Part shown: positions 23,406 through 34,648 of the stretch, piece by piece
How positions within the stretch are numbered: position 1 is the stretch's first letter
Layout: each line of letters opens with the position of its first letter
DNA from: Grammothele lineata
Lineage: Eukaryota > Basidiomycota > Agaricomycetes > Polyporales > Polyporaceae
Direction: 5' to 3'
DNA: 64,000 bases
NCBI GenBank assembly: GCA_002150815.3
Contig: NDFF03000381.1
Span: 682,001-746,000, forward strand
The notes under the pieces: generated by a model
What the model was told of the DNA's origin: nothing
Seen by the model: the letters and a program-made list of their open reading frames with translations, nothing else
Databases searched by the model: none
Made by a program: the position numbers and the translations under genes

Positions 23406-24526
23406 GTGTCCCTGCGGGCAACATGCCGAATACTCCGACTCTCAAAGGCGAAGGAGCGTTTCCTTCTGTGTAGACGAGATAGAAGTCGCACGATGGCCAC
23501 TGCTGGCAAGGCTTGAGCTTCGCGCTTTTACCGGCGAATACGTACACCTTTGGCAGAGGCTACCCGCATAGACGGGGCCAAGCATTTTCATTCCATGAGA
23601 TTGCATGCGGACACGAATATCTCGTATGAGCGGATGACTGTCTTCCGGCACCGGGATGAGAAGTTGATACTTTCGTGTACTCACCGAACGAGACCGCGTC
23701 TCGGGACCTGATGCACACATGGAAGCTCCAGGGACGACATGCGAAAGCCGTTCATTGGCGTACGGTGGGCCGCCATGTCTATAGCATGCGCTATCTTTGA
23801 CATTCAAAGTCCGCATATCGACGAGGAAGCGAGGGAGAGTGCTTGCCGGGCAAGTGTGAGGGGGGCAAACATAAATGGAACCGAGAGCAGACAACACTTA
23901 CAAGAAAAGTCCCCCCAGTTACCTTGAATTTGACACGGAAATCCGATCACGCCTAATATCCCCGGCCTCTTGAGTGGCCTTCGGGTCCGGATCCGCTCCT
24001 TTCCTTGCCTGAATGCATCTTTCGAGCGGCGGGCCGCAGTTTCTGCTAGGTCCGATACTATCAAAGTCCCAAACGCACGAAACGTACGAGGTATTCAGGA
24101 AGCTAGACAAAAGATGATCAAATAAACGAGGTGCTGAAGGATGGATGGAGCGGTCTCCGGCAAGCCGCCAGACTCGAAAGATGGACTCCGTTCAGACGCC
24201 AAGACCGCTTACGTAATAATGATTATCGTGGTAGACAAGCTTTAAGCTTACCGGACAGCCCGACTCTTCGGAACCTTAACTTAATACGTATTTCTTCCCA
24301 ATACAAGAGCAACTAAGAGCTCTTCTACGGAGTTACACTAAGGTGCAAAACCAGTATCTCATTCAACCCAGCCGCACGCTCGTGCCGTGGGCATGATATC
24401 TCCTCTCAATATATATTAGATCACCTGCAGTCGAAGGGAGATACCGGCGAGCCCATTATCGGAAGATATAGTAATTCCCAACCCCCAGACCACGCCGACG
24501 GCCCGCGCAGTTGCACGCGCGCGGCT
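23406..24526. other. Spacer between esterases C and D
   Basis: About 1.1 kb. A 151-codon minus-strand frame at 23442-23897 is the longest but has no recognisable domain and overlaps the expected promoter of copy C. No repeat was seen. It should contain the 3' end signals of copy D. Confidence 0.45.
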
Positions 24527-26942
24527 TCATTCCTGGACGTTAAGCCTATTGAAGAAATCGATCTGCTCCGGCCGGTAAGTGTCCTCCTTGAACGCGAACG
24601 TGTCATTCCCATTGAACACGAGCATCGTCGGCGCCGCCTTCGTGTACCGGGGCCACTCGAGCCGGGTCTTGTTGTGCCCAATACCGCCTTTCGGGTTCGG
24701 GTTGAAGGTGTTCGCGTAGTGGATGAACAGGTCCGACATGTCGCCGGCCTGGTACATGTTGGGAATCTCTCCCCCATGCGTCTGCCACCACGAAACAAGT
24801 GGAACGGATATCTAAGATCAGCAAAGCACTACGCGGGATGAGGAAGGGAACTCACGGAGCCGAAGCCGAAGACAAAGTTGCGCTCGTAGTCTATCACCCG
24901 CAAATGTTCGTCAGCACCGGCCAACGTTAGGAACCAAGAACCCAAAGTCGGAACACCGAAGGAACCAGTGACGTACAGTAGGACCAGAAGGGCTGCTTAT
25001 CTCCCAGCGTCTGTGCAATGAGCCTATGAGGCGCGTCGAAGTCTATGTCCCCGGCTACGGACGCAACACGCTTCCATTGGGGTGCGAGCTCGAATTGGTC
25101 ACCGGTGTTGTACGGAGCGCCAAGGGCGGGAACGTCGGGATAGAGCTTCAACATCATCTGCACGTCCTCCTCGGTCGCGTTGGGGTAGACTCCTTGGAAG
25201 AAGTGGGCGATGTTGGTATCATTCCTGCGGAACTCTGCGTCAGATGCGTGGGACAAGGGAAAGCTCAAGACCAGATTTCGCACCCTCCGTCAGGGAACGT
25301 CAATGTGGCAATCGTGCCCTCATCCTCGGCGATACCTGCCATAGTGAGACGATAATAAGCGGATAGTCAAAGCAGCCGTGTCCTGCGTACCTTGAACCAC
25401 GGAGACGTTGTGCGCCACATGCCCGTGCACCAGCTCCAGCTGCGGAAGGTCTTGGATGAACGACCCGTCCGCCGTGAGCAGCCAGAAGTCCGTGCCCGAG
25501 TTGCTCACGAGCTCCTCGAGAGCATCCCCATCGACTTCGCGCAAGCATTGTAGGGTATTGTTTGATCCAGTGCAGTTCGTCGCTGCAACGAAGTCGTTGA
25601 AGACGATCTGCGCGTTCGGGTCGTCTATGTGGCCGATATGCTGCAAAGCGCCGGACTCGGCCCATATAGCATGGAAGAGCCCCTCCGAGTCCCCGCCATT
25701 AGCGACTAAGTGGAGGGTCGCGGAGGCCGCGCCCGCAGAGAGACCGAGGCTGTCCGCGATGTTGAATCAACGTGAACTGTGGTCATACAGGAGGAGCGTA
25801 CTCACAGGGTGACTTTTGACGCATCACCACCAAAGATGTGTATGTATTTCTGGATCCAGCGCAATGCCAAGCGCTCTATATGCACACAAAACACAGGCCT
25901 TAATTAATCAACTGGTAATAGCAAGGCGAGTGTGCTCACGGTCTTGTAAGCCCAAGTTCCCAATACCAGCATCTTTGATTTCCTTCCCGGGGAGGAAGCC
26001 GTATGCTGTACGTCGTCAGCTAATGGGTTTGTGCGAGTACGAACAGTACGTACGACCCAGACTACAAATTATGCGGTGTTAGTTCGCAAGTTTGATGTGA
26101 CTATATGCTACAAGGCGCTTACCGATAGTTCACGGATACCCAGATCACAGGTTCTCCAAGGTCCACCGAGTGCTTGACCATGATGCGCCCGTCGACGCTG
26201 CCAAAGCGGCGTTAAGTATTTCGCCACAGAGATGTGATATAGCTGAAACCTCACTTGTAACTTCCGCTAAACTCGAAGCCGCCTGTGGCACGATGTTATC
26301 AACCGCCGCGAAAATAGGACAAGAAGTGCTCACTGAAATAGATGTACTAAAGATCGAGTTCAGGCATCAACACCGTGGAACGCTTCGTAGTGTATGAAGA
26401 CGCACCGCGACAACAGGCAACTTCTGGCCAGGCTTGACGTTCTCCGGGACGATGACGTTCAAATTCAGACCTGGTAACAGGGCGTGTGAGGTACTGATGG
26501 GTTTAAGGAAGACGCGCCGCTCACAGTCCTCTGCGAACGTGGACGGATTGGGTACTTCAAAAACACCGAAGTAGTCGATCATCGCTTGCGTCATCCATGA
26601 CGGGAAGCTCACTGCGTCCAACTGGAACGAGTTGATGCACTGAGGCCCGAAGGCTGTTGCGTTAATAGTCCCGTTGTAGGGTCCAAGAGCCTCTGGCAGT
26701 TGTAAGCGTAGGTCGCCAATGCTGTAAGGCCCGTGTCAGCGAGCGCAATACAACAGCAGAGATAATGAAGCTCACGGAGACTCGGCAAACGGAATTCCTA
26801 GGAAAGAGCGTGTGTTGCCGTCAGAAACGCCAATGACGGTCGCATTATCCAGTTGTATGGTAGGATTAGAGGATTGATTAGTGGGTGCCGAGAGTACGTG
26901 CCAAGCCTGTATAGAAAAAAGAACGAGAGAGAGGGCCCGCAT
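24527..26942 (-). CDS. Secreted type-B carboxylesterase/lipase, array copy D
   Basis: The ATG at 26942 opens a signal peptide (MRALSLVLFSIQAWHVLSAP). Exon 1 ends GIPFAESP. Then come GDLRLQLPEALGPYNGTINAT, the cystine block AEDCLNLNVIVP, and the oxyanion loop YIYFSGGFEFSG joined across an intron near 26290-26335. Next are VDGRIMVKHS, the nucleophile elbow GLSAGA at 25728-25745, AEDEGT near 25325, and THGGEIPNMYQAGD with the His codon at 24776-24778. It ends FFNRLNVQE then stop at 24527. Several N-glycosylation sequons are present. It is intact as far as can be read. With E it forms a second subgroup: FSGGF loop, Ala-Ser-Ala after the elbow, and an ADGSF/ADGTF-IQDLPQ-type segment. This separates it from A, B and C. 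Confidence 0.88.
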
Positions 26943-27010
26943 GAGTAGAAAGTCTAGGGCTGGATGTGAACCTGCGCTGTGTTGGCTTGGATTGCTGACC
27001 TTGACCGAGT

Positions 27011-27016
27011 TTTATA
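27011..27016 (-). promoter_or_regulatory. TATA box of esterase D
   Basis: Minus-strand TATAAA lies 69 nt upstream of the ATG at 26942. Confidence 0.45.
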
Positions 27017-28518
27017 GGTAAAGCGGTCAATCGAGCGTTCTGTCGAAACCATCGACCAGACGACATTTTGATCTGCTCCCGGATATGCTACAAGCGGGCA
27101 GGTGCCCTCTGCAGTTGAGTATACGCGTGACTCTACGAGCATATCGCACCACATACCGTCATACAGGCAGTACTCCCGTCCCCGTCCCGCGCGTCAGTTA
27201 GGGCCGGTCGATTGATTCTAGGGGCCACTAGCAGTAACGGCCGGAAGAAGACTTGTCAAGGGCACAAGTGAACTGCCATGTCGTGCGGGCGTCGGCGCGA
27301 AACTATCCCTGCATTTCAGATGGGACAAGGAACAGTCAGCCAAAATAATCCATGTGCAGTTGAGGCAGAATCTCACGGAACAAGCTCACCGAGCGGGCCC
27401 CTTGGAACGGAGATACAGAGTGCAGCTAAGATGCGAGTCCAAAGACTAGGGGCGCTATAGAGACCATTTGAAGCGCGTCGAGCGGACATCCATCCGGGAG
27501 AAGAGACCGCCCACGGCAGCCGGTGGATGAGACGCTCACATACCCCTCAACTATGTGCCTGGAGATAGTTTGAAGACAAAGAAGAATCATCAACCTAGTC
27601 CAACAAAGCGTTGAGTATATATGCTTGCCAGTGCCGTAACCTCAATGCGCTCATAAGTCGGGCTGAGAAGCGAACACAGTGCGTGTGGTCATTACGCAGT
27701 CGACGAGATTCTTGGCACTGGCAAAGGAAGTCGCCGGAGACGAGCCATACCCCGGACGCCTTTCGAAGCACGTACGTCAGCCATAATGAAAGAAGTCTCG
27801 GGCCGTCAACGCACCGTCGACCTAGGGAGAAAATAGCTCCCGTCCGAGAACATTCAGTCTCGCTGCCAGCGTCGGAGTCGTGTGCCTCGGCAGGGCTGCT
27901 CCGATTATGACTGTGCTGCGATGACTGAGGATAGTAGGTGGACGAGAATTACCCTCTCCCGCGCTTCATGGCCTCTTTTCAGCTCTTCAAGTCGAACGGC
28001 AATAGACGGCCAGCGTATGATTTAGACAGCATCGTGGTCGAAGGAAAGAAGGCAGTCGTTCGTTCGTTTCTGGCTCCGGCCGGCTCGGAGAGCGTGACAG
28101 CCGGCAATGCAACAATGTTACGTCACAGAGTCATGGAAAGCAAGGCTGTCACGCACTGCCTGAGCCGGGAGCGCCGAGGCTGCCAGCATCGAACCGAAGG
28201 CACGCTTCAGCTTGAAGAGAACACCAACGTACCCTGGAGCCGAGGTCATCTCACTCGCGTCCAACATTATTCGGAAGTCGTATTCTCGAAGACGCCGCAG
28301 TTGGCTGCAGATCAGAACATAGTCCATTTACGTCTAATAACTTAGTATTCAGTCCATCTTTGTTGCCGCCACTACTATACCAGCGTTACTACAGACCGGC
28401 ACTGCAATCCGCTAGGCGAACAAGCAACGAAAGCTAAGCACGACTGCCATCCAACGAACACCGACATCTACTAGAGTCGAAACCAGCGTGCCCGGAGCGA
28501 TTCCATCCCACTCTCACC
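27017..28518. other. Spacer between esterases D and E
   Basis: About 1.5 kb. Plus-strand frames of 99 codons (27611-27910) and 135 codons (27938-28345) have no recognisable domain, signal peptide or splice-joined extension. I treat them as chance or decayed sequence. Confidence 0.45.
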
Positions 28519-31255
28519 TTAGGTCGCGAGGTTGAGGTAGTTGATGAAGTCGATTCCCTCTGACCTGTACGTATCCTGCACGTACGCGAGCGTGTCGTTC
28601 TCCTGGAAGGCAAGCATGACCGGATCATCCAGCGTGTAATTGGGCCAGTACTTCTTCGGCTGCTTGCCGTTCGGGTTGAGCGTGTTCGCGAAATGGATGA
28701 GCATGTCCGCCATGTCGCCCCCGCCGTACATGTTCGGGATCTCCGTGCCGTGGGTCTGTTGGGCGTAGCACGCGTGCGCCGAGGGGAATAGGTGAAAGAA
28801 AAGGAGTGCGTCAGCGGCGGAACCAGAGCGCGCGAGTCTAACCCAAACATGACAAGTACAGCACTCAGATCTCGTTCAGTTTGTGCGCGCGGCGTAGCGC
28901 GCTATGTCCGAGCGCGCAGGAGCAGTGCAGCCCTCGGGACCCTTCAAGCCTAGGGATAGCAGACCGAGATCTCCGCGGCATCTAGCCGGACATGGGCAGA
29001 ATCGAACGATACGGTGAGCGAGAGAGGAGACGAAAACGCACCACACCAAAACCGTAGATGAAATTCCGTTGGTAGTCTGTGCACGCGTCACGCCAAGTCA
29101 GCACGAGAGCCAAGGACCGCAAACGTGGCAAGCAAGATCGCGAAAAAATCGAAACACAAGGGGATCGGAGAAAGCGTAATGAAGGATGAGACAACGGGGG
29201 TAAAAAGTCACAAAAATACACTCACAGTACGACCACATAGTCCTGCCGTACTCGGCCAGACTTTGCCCTAACAGCCGGTGGAGCGAGTCGAACTCGATGT
29301 CGCACGCGAGGGATCCCAGACGCTTGAACTCGGGCGCGAGCTGGTACTGGTCGCCGGTGTCGTACGGCGCGCCCTTCGTCGGATCGTCAGGGTAGAGTTC
29401 AAGGAGCCGGTCCAGATCGTCAGAGGTAATGTTGGGGAGGATCGAGCGCACGAACATTCCAAGTGTCGTGTCGTTCCTACAAGAGGTATTACGGTATTAG
29501 GCGTTTCAGAAAGATGAATCGGGCGTAAGTGGAAAGCACAAGAGGCGGGGAAGCAGGAGGACGTACGCCCCGTCAGGATAAGCGATGGTAGCAATTGTTC
29601 CGTCGTCCTCGGCGATTCCTACAAAGGAAATGAGCTAATAAGGGAAGCCACTCGAGTAGCGGCGTTCTCTCCCTGCTCACCGTTAATGATGGGAACATTC
29701 GCGACTTTTCCTTGGTCAAGTGCTTGCAGGGGCAAATCCTGCAGGAAGGTCCCATCGGCAGTTACGGCCCAGAATTCCGTCGCCGACGCGCTAGCGATTG
29801 TCTGTAGCGTCGTCCCATCAAGCTCGCGGATACACTGCAGACCCTGACCATCGGGAACGTCTGAACAGTTGACCGCCTTGACGAAGTTGTCGTACAAAAT
29901 CTGTGCAACCGGCTCGTCGATGTACGGCATGTGCTGGATCGCGCCAGACTCGGCCCAAATGCCGTGAAAGAGGTTTTCGGTGTCTCCACCGTTCGCGACG
30001 GTGTGGAGAGAGGCCGACGCGGCGCCGGAGCTGAGTCCGAGACTGACGCATCGGGTGAGCATACCGAGGCTACTGGTTGCGCAGACGAGGACGTACAGGA
30101 TCACTCGATCTGGATTGCCACCGAAGTTGTGAATGAAACGCTGGATCCAGCGCAGTCCTTCGCGTTCTGTGTCCGCAATAAAGTCAACTGGACATCCCTG
30201 TAAAGATTGTACACCGCTTACGGTCTTGGAGGCCAAGGTTACCGACTCCCGCTTCTCCAACTTCTCTACCAGGTAAGAAACCGTACGCTATAAGGACAAC
30301 TCGGTAACCTTGCTGAGATGCTCAATGTGGAATACTCACGTCCTAAGCTGAGATATCATGTCGCGTGACATAGTCAAACATTGATTTTAATCCCACCATT
30401 GAGTCACTCACCGGTAGTTCATAGACACCCACACAACAGGTTCTCCTATTTCCATGGAGTGGTTTACCATAACTCGCCCGTCGACGCTATGCTCATGGAT
30501 TGGATTAGCAGGCCATATGCATACACGACAGGCACTCACTTGGAGCTGCCGCTGAAGTCGAAGCCGCCTGGATGCTCATCAGCTATAGGCACGATAAGGA
30601 AGGCAACGGGTGGTCATACTGAAGAAGATATACTAAATGACGCTCAGAGAACAACGAAAGACCTCCGACGTCAAAAACACTCACGGCGATCACAGGCAGC
30701 TTGTCAGTGGGCTTCGCGTTCGCAGGAGCTATGACGTTGATGTTCAAACCTGAGACGATCGTCAGATATGGCATACAACATCGGAGAACGCGAAACAACA
30801 TTACAATCTTCATCGAATGGTGCGGGCTCAAGATGATCGAAGATAGTCAGATACTCGATCATGGCACTCGTCGCCCACGACGGGCCGGCAATCGCGACGT
30901 TAGCAGGGATCGTGTTGATGCATTGGTTTCCCCAGTTGGTCGCGTTGATCGTGCCATTGTACGACGTGATTGGCTTAGGGAGATTGAGGCGCAAAGGACC
31001 AACTCTAGGAGTATACACTTCTCAGCACGTGACCGGTCTTGGACATAGTATGCGCACGTACGGAGCTTCAGCGAACGGGATGCCGAGGAAGGAGTTCGTC
31101 CCCATCGTGGCATTGGATACGCCTACCACGGTCGCGTTGTCGAGTTGGACCGTGGGACACGCAGTGTGGGTATGGCCGGTGCTCGCCGCAGGCGCGGCAA
31201 AGGAGTGAAGAACCTCGAGAGCGAGAAGAAGATACAAACGAAGGTGGGTGCGCAT
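28519..31255 (-). CDS. Secreted type-B carboxylesterase/lipase, array copy E
   Basis: The ATG at 31255 opens a signal peptide (MRTHLRLYLLLALEVLHSFA). Exon 1 ends GIPFAEAP. Further blocks are LNINVIAPANAKP, the oxyanion loop YIFFSGGFDFSG (joined across an intron near 30570-30625), VDGRVMVNHSMEIGEP, and the nucleophile elbow GLSSGA at 30021-30038. AEDDGTIATI near 29610 has Asp at the position where the other copies have the Glu of DEG; Glu and Asp both occur as the acid in this fold. The His motif is THGTEIPNMYGGG, with the His codon at 28750-28752. It ends NYLNLAT then stop at 28519. Near the 3' end a 32-nt microexon (29045-29076) sits between introns of 289 nt (28756-29044) and 149 nt (29077-29225), much longer than elsewhere in the array. 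It groups with D. Confidence 0.86.
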
Positions 31256-31312
31256 GGCGAGCGATGTCCGGGGGCGAGCGCAAGGAGCCAGCACGTTCGA
31301 GCACTCCCTTCC

Positions 31313-31319
31313 ATTTAAT
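31313..31319 (-). promoter_or_regulatory. Possible TATA element of esterase E
   Basis: Minus-strand ATTAAAT lies about 58 nt upstream of the ATG. It is weaker than the boxes of the other copies but has matching spacing. Confidence 0.3.
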
Positions 31320-33160
31320 GCCAGGACGCGGCCTTACGAGCGCCGCAATGGCGGGCGGGGCTTGCTCTGACATGCTCGCTTGTGGCGCGCGGAGTACTGG
31401 CGAGCCGGACATCCTCTAGAACGGTATCGACTGTGAAAGCGTGAAAAAGTTGAGGAACGGCAGCGCTGCCGCCAGGAACATCGTGTCCGGAGCCGACTAA
31501 GGACGATGAGAATGAAGAGATGAGACGCGCCCTAGGAAGATGATCAGGGCAGTTTTGGGAGACTTACATGCGCTGAAAGTCGCAAAGGAAAAGCACCCGG
31601 CATCCATTCTGCTGCGAGCTTGTCGGACGAGGTCTGCTACATCGAGGGAGGAAGCAAACCTGGGTCAGCGAGACTCGTGAGAAAGTGCCTTTGCCGGTGT
31701 CGCGGGAACGGTTTGCTTCCGAATAGCCTTTCCAACCGATACTGTCATGACCTCCCAATCGACGACACTGGACATGCCCCTCAATCTTTTTTCTTTGTCG
31801 CCAGCGCATTGCACGACTGCTGTAGTCCGGATCGCATAGCTCGGTTCTCCGTCGAACTTACAGACTTTGGTGCAATCTACTACCTACCTACGGCGGCAGG
31901 AGGGCGGATCCCGACGTCACCGACTGCATCCAGGCGAGGAGGCCCCTTCAATTCCTCTCTCACTTCTTCTCTTGTCATTCAAGTCATCCTTATTTACGGC
32001 AATGTCGGCACTTCAGGTCTGAACCCGAACTCACACTCTCCGAGCACCTTCGATCCATGTGGGTCATCGTCAACGACGTTCTTCGCCGACACGTCCCCTC
32101 TACTACCCTCCTCGCCTGATAGCACGCGCGCCCGCCAGCACCATGTCCCGGGCGGGATACGTCGTGCGTTCCATCAGCTTGAGTCCTGTCCTTCTACTTT
32201 CTCCGTTTCTTCTGTGGACGCAACGCGGCGAGTTCGTCGGCACCGCTTCCGCCCATGGCGCGACTCGAGCAGCCCGTAATCACGCTCTCGTCTGCTAAAT
32301 GCAGGATCAGCCCACGGAGTGCCGCCGAGATGTGGTCGTCAGCCACTTGTACATTCCCTCGGAGCACGGCTCAGCATATGCCACACAGTCCTACAAAGAC
32401 CGACTCGGACAATATGCGTTCCTCTTCACATCGATTTTGGAGGGGTGCTTTGTGCCTCCATCTGTACCCGCCTCTTGAGGCAGACGGCTCGCGCGCTGAA
32501 TGGCACCCGCAGGAGCTATCTCCCGGCGGGGTAGGTGTTCCTCTTCAGTTACACCTTCGGCTTTTTGGCACGTGCTCGAGCTCACACATCTAGAGAGGAA
32601 CTCAAAGGTTTGCACTTCGCGGCGAAACCCCCAACTTCCGCCTTACAAGCCCGAGACTTCTCAGTTCCTATGTTCGCGTCTGACGATCACGCCCTCCCTT
32701 ATACTCGTGCCTCCCGCGTCCAAAGGACTGCCGCTCGATGTTCGGCACTAATATCTCGGAGTCAAGGTGGAACTGGTACCTGGTCGAACATCCGCGGCCT
32801 CGGTACTCTAAGTGACTGAGCCACCTCAGGCACTGCAGGAACGCGCCATTACGGCTGTTGCGGGTACAACCAATGACTAGTACGTTGTGCGCTGCTGGTG
32901 CCTGTAGCGCATGCACTATTCACTTGTTCGAGAACGGGTGGACTTAACGCGTTGACGCGTTCAGCTGACCCTGGCCAAAGTCATGTCGTTTCGTTCTTCG
33001 CCCCTGTTGTTGCATCTGTATACCGAGGCCCATCTGGCAGCATGGCTACTTCTGTATCGTTCGTACAGAATGTTCTTGCACCTGTGAAATAAATCATACA
33101 TTGAATCTTATGGAGAGACTTCGTTGGTATCTGTTTAGTGCGAACTACAACTCCACAATC
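31320..33160. other. Gene-poor stretch right of the esterase array
   Basis: The longest frame is 219 codons on the plus strand (31620-32279), with an alternative frame of 79 codons overlapping at 32059-32298. Composition is Ser/Pro/Arg-rich, with no domain and no convincing splice structure. I cannot support a gene here. Confidence 0.4.
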
Positions 33161-33161
33161 C

Positions 33162-33282
33162 CCCATAACCCATAGAATCTGGGACTTCCCGATCTGCAAA
33201 AATGGGCGTAGGGCCGCTCCCATATCCCATAATTCCCACATCCCATACTTTTGATCCATTCCCGAGAGGTACCAGTTATGGG
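33162..33282. repeat. Cluster of CCCATA hexamers
   Basis: CCCATA occurs at 33162, 33169, 33219, 33226 and 33242, with one inverted copy (TATGGG) at 33277-33282. That is six within 121 nt with irregular spacing, so it is not a simple tandem repeat. It could be a decayed repeat or a binding-site cluster. Confidence 0.4.
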
Positions 33283-33519
33283 AGATCCATCTGTAGCTCT
33301 TCACAGAACTCAAAGCGCACCTCTTGTTTTATCCGACAGCTTAGGATGGCTCCCTTTCAGTCCTCCCTCGTCTCGACTTTGTTCTCCGAGCCACAACAAG
33401 CCAGAGAGAAGCGAGGGCGTCCCTTATACTTACGTGCATGCAGTCAAGACGAAACCAAGAGCTGGCGAAAGCGATCGAAGACCCTACAAGGGTGTTGACA
33501 TGGATACACCGCAAAACGC

Positions 33520-34620
33520 CTTAGAGGCGACGGCAGGCTGAGCGCGTAACGTGATGAGTAGCTGGTCAGGCGGGTGCCCTCTGGGTTGCCGGCAGGCGAC
33601 CGTATGCCGAACTCGTCAGGTCCCTGTAAGCTGACGGACCTGCTGAGCGTCTGAGGCGCGTAAGAGCCTACTTGTGTGACGTCCAATGCCTCTCTCAGGC
33701 GTCCAGTTGAGCGTCTGAATCGCTGAAAATAAAACGTTCAGCCACCGGGTCGTTGTGCCGAGGCTGCCGGAGTTGCGAGATGTTTGGTCCATCAGGCGGA
33801 CCTTGAGAGTCGGAATGAAGTGAGACGTCGAGTCTCGTCACGACTCTTCATCGACATCCTCCGCCCTCCATGTGTCTCGGGAGCTCTCCCCTCCTTGGCT
33901 CTGCGCTCCATACATGGGTACGCACACTCCTTTTGGCATATGGGATGGTACATTGCTGACCTCTACACATTGTTCAACACAACCATCAACGTTAGAGACC
34001 AGGCCTTGAACGAGCTATTCATTGAGTGAGTGCTACACTATTGGAGTTTGACGTCTGCCTTGGTGGTATAAGTAGTCCCTTGGCCCTGATGCAGCAATGT
34101 AAGTTCTCCGACTCCAATCCTGTTTACTCCCCGCTTGGTCCGCCTCAGTTCGTCCATGCTGATGTGCCGACTACAGAGTACGATATACCCAATAGCTCGT
34201 GAAGCGTCGTCGTATTTATATTAGTTGTATATTGCACGCAAGACACTATGTCGTTAGTTTAGCTTGATTGTTAGACCTAGTTGTAGTACGATCAATCAAT
34301 CCATATCTTTCAAATACCATCTAAAGCCGAGATTCAAATATTGCTGGAACAGCTGAATGCGAGCGGGCTAATAAAACCTGCCGACGACTATGCGATCAGA
34401 GCCCGAAAGGTAGACGACCATGTCTGCAGGTTCTGGCCCGTCAGGCTACCGTCAGGCCTGCCCAGCAGCTGACGGTCAGCCCCCCCTGGGGGCAGGCTGA
34501 TATAATCTTCGTATTCACCCTGCCCGTCAGCTTACACGGGCGCTGCCGACAGCCGACCGCGGACGGGCGGCGGCTTGATCGCAATCAACTGCCGGTCAGG
34601 TCCCCGCGGGAGAGCGGTGT
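33520..34620. mobile_element. Possible non-autonomous element with GC-rich inverted arms
   Basis: Two GC-rich arms (about 33520-33740 and 34420-34620) are dense in short motifs of the GTCAGGC/CTGACGG type. They bracket about 700 nt of ordinary, more AT-rich sequence. The 13-mer TGTAAGCTGACGG at 33625-33637 recurs as its exact reverse complement at 34524-34536, so the arms are at least partly inverted. No transposase frame lies inside; the 81-codon frame at 33784-34029 is unrecognised. Repeated subterminal motifs of this kind are typical of hAT-like non-autonomous elements. The exact termini and a target-site duplication could not be fixed by eye. The right arm stops about 30 nt short of a tRNA gene. 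Confidence 0.35.
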
Positions 34621-34648
34621 ACATTCTGACGTAGTGCCAGCATATACA

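Noticed and set aside
31620..32279. 219-codon plus-strand frame right of the esterase array
   Set aside because: No domain, no signal peptide and biased composition, and a second frame overlaps it. Not enough to call a gene.
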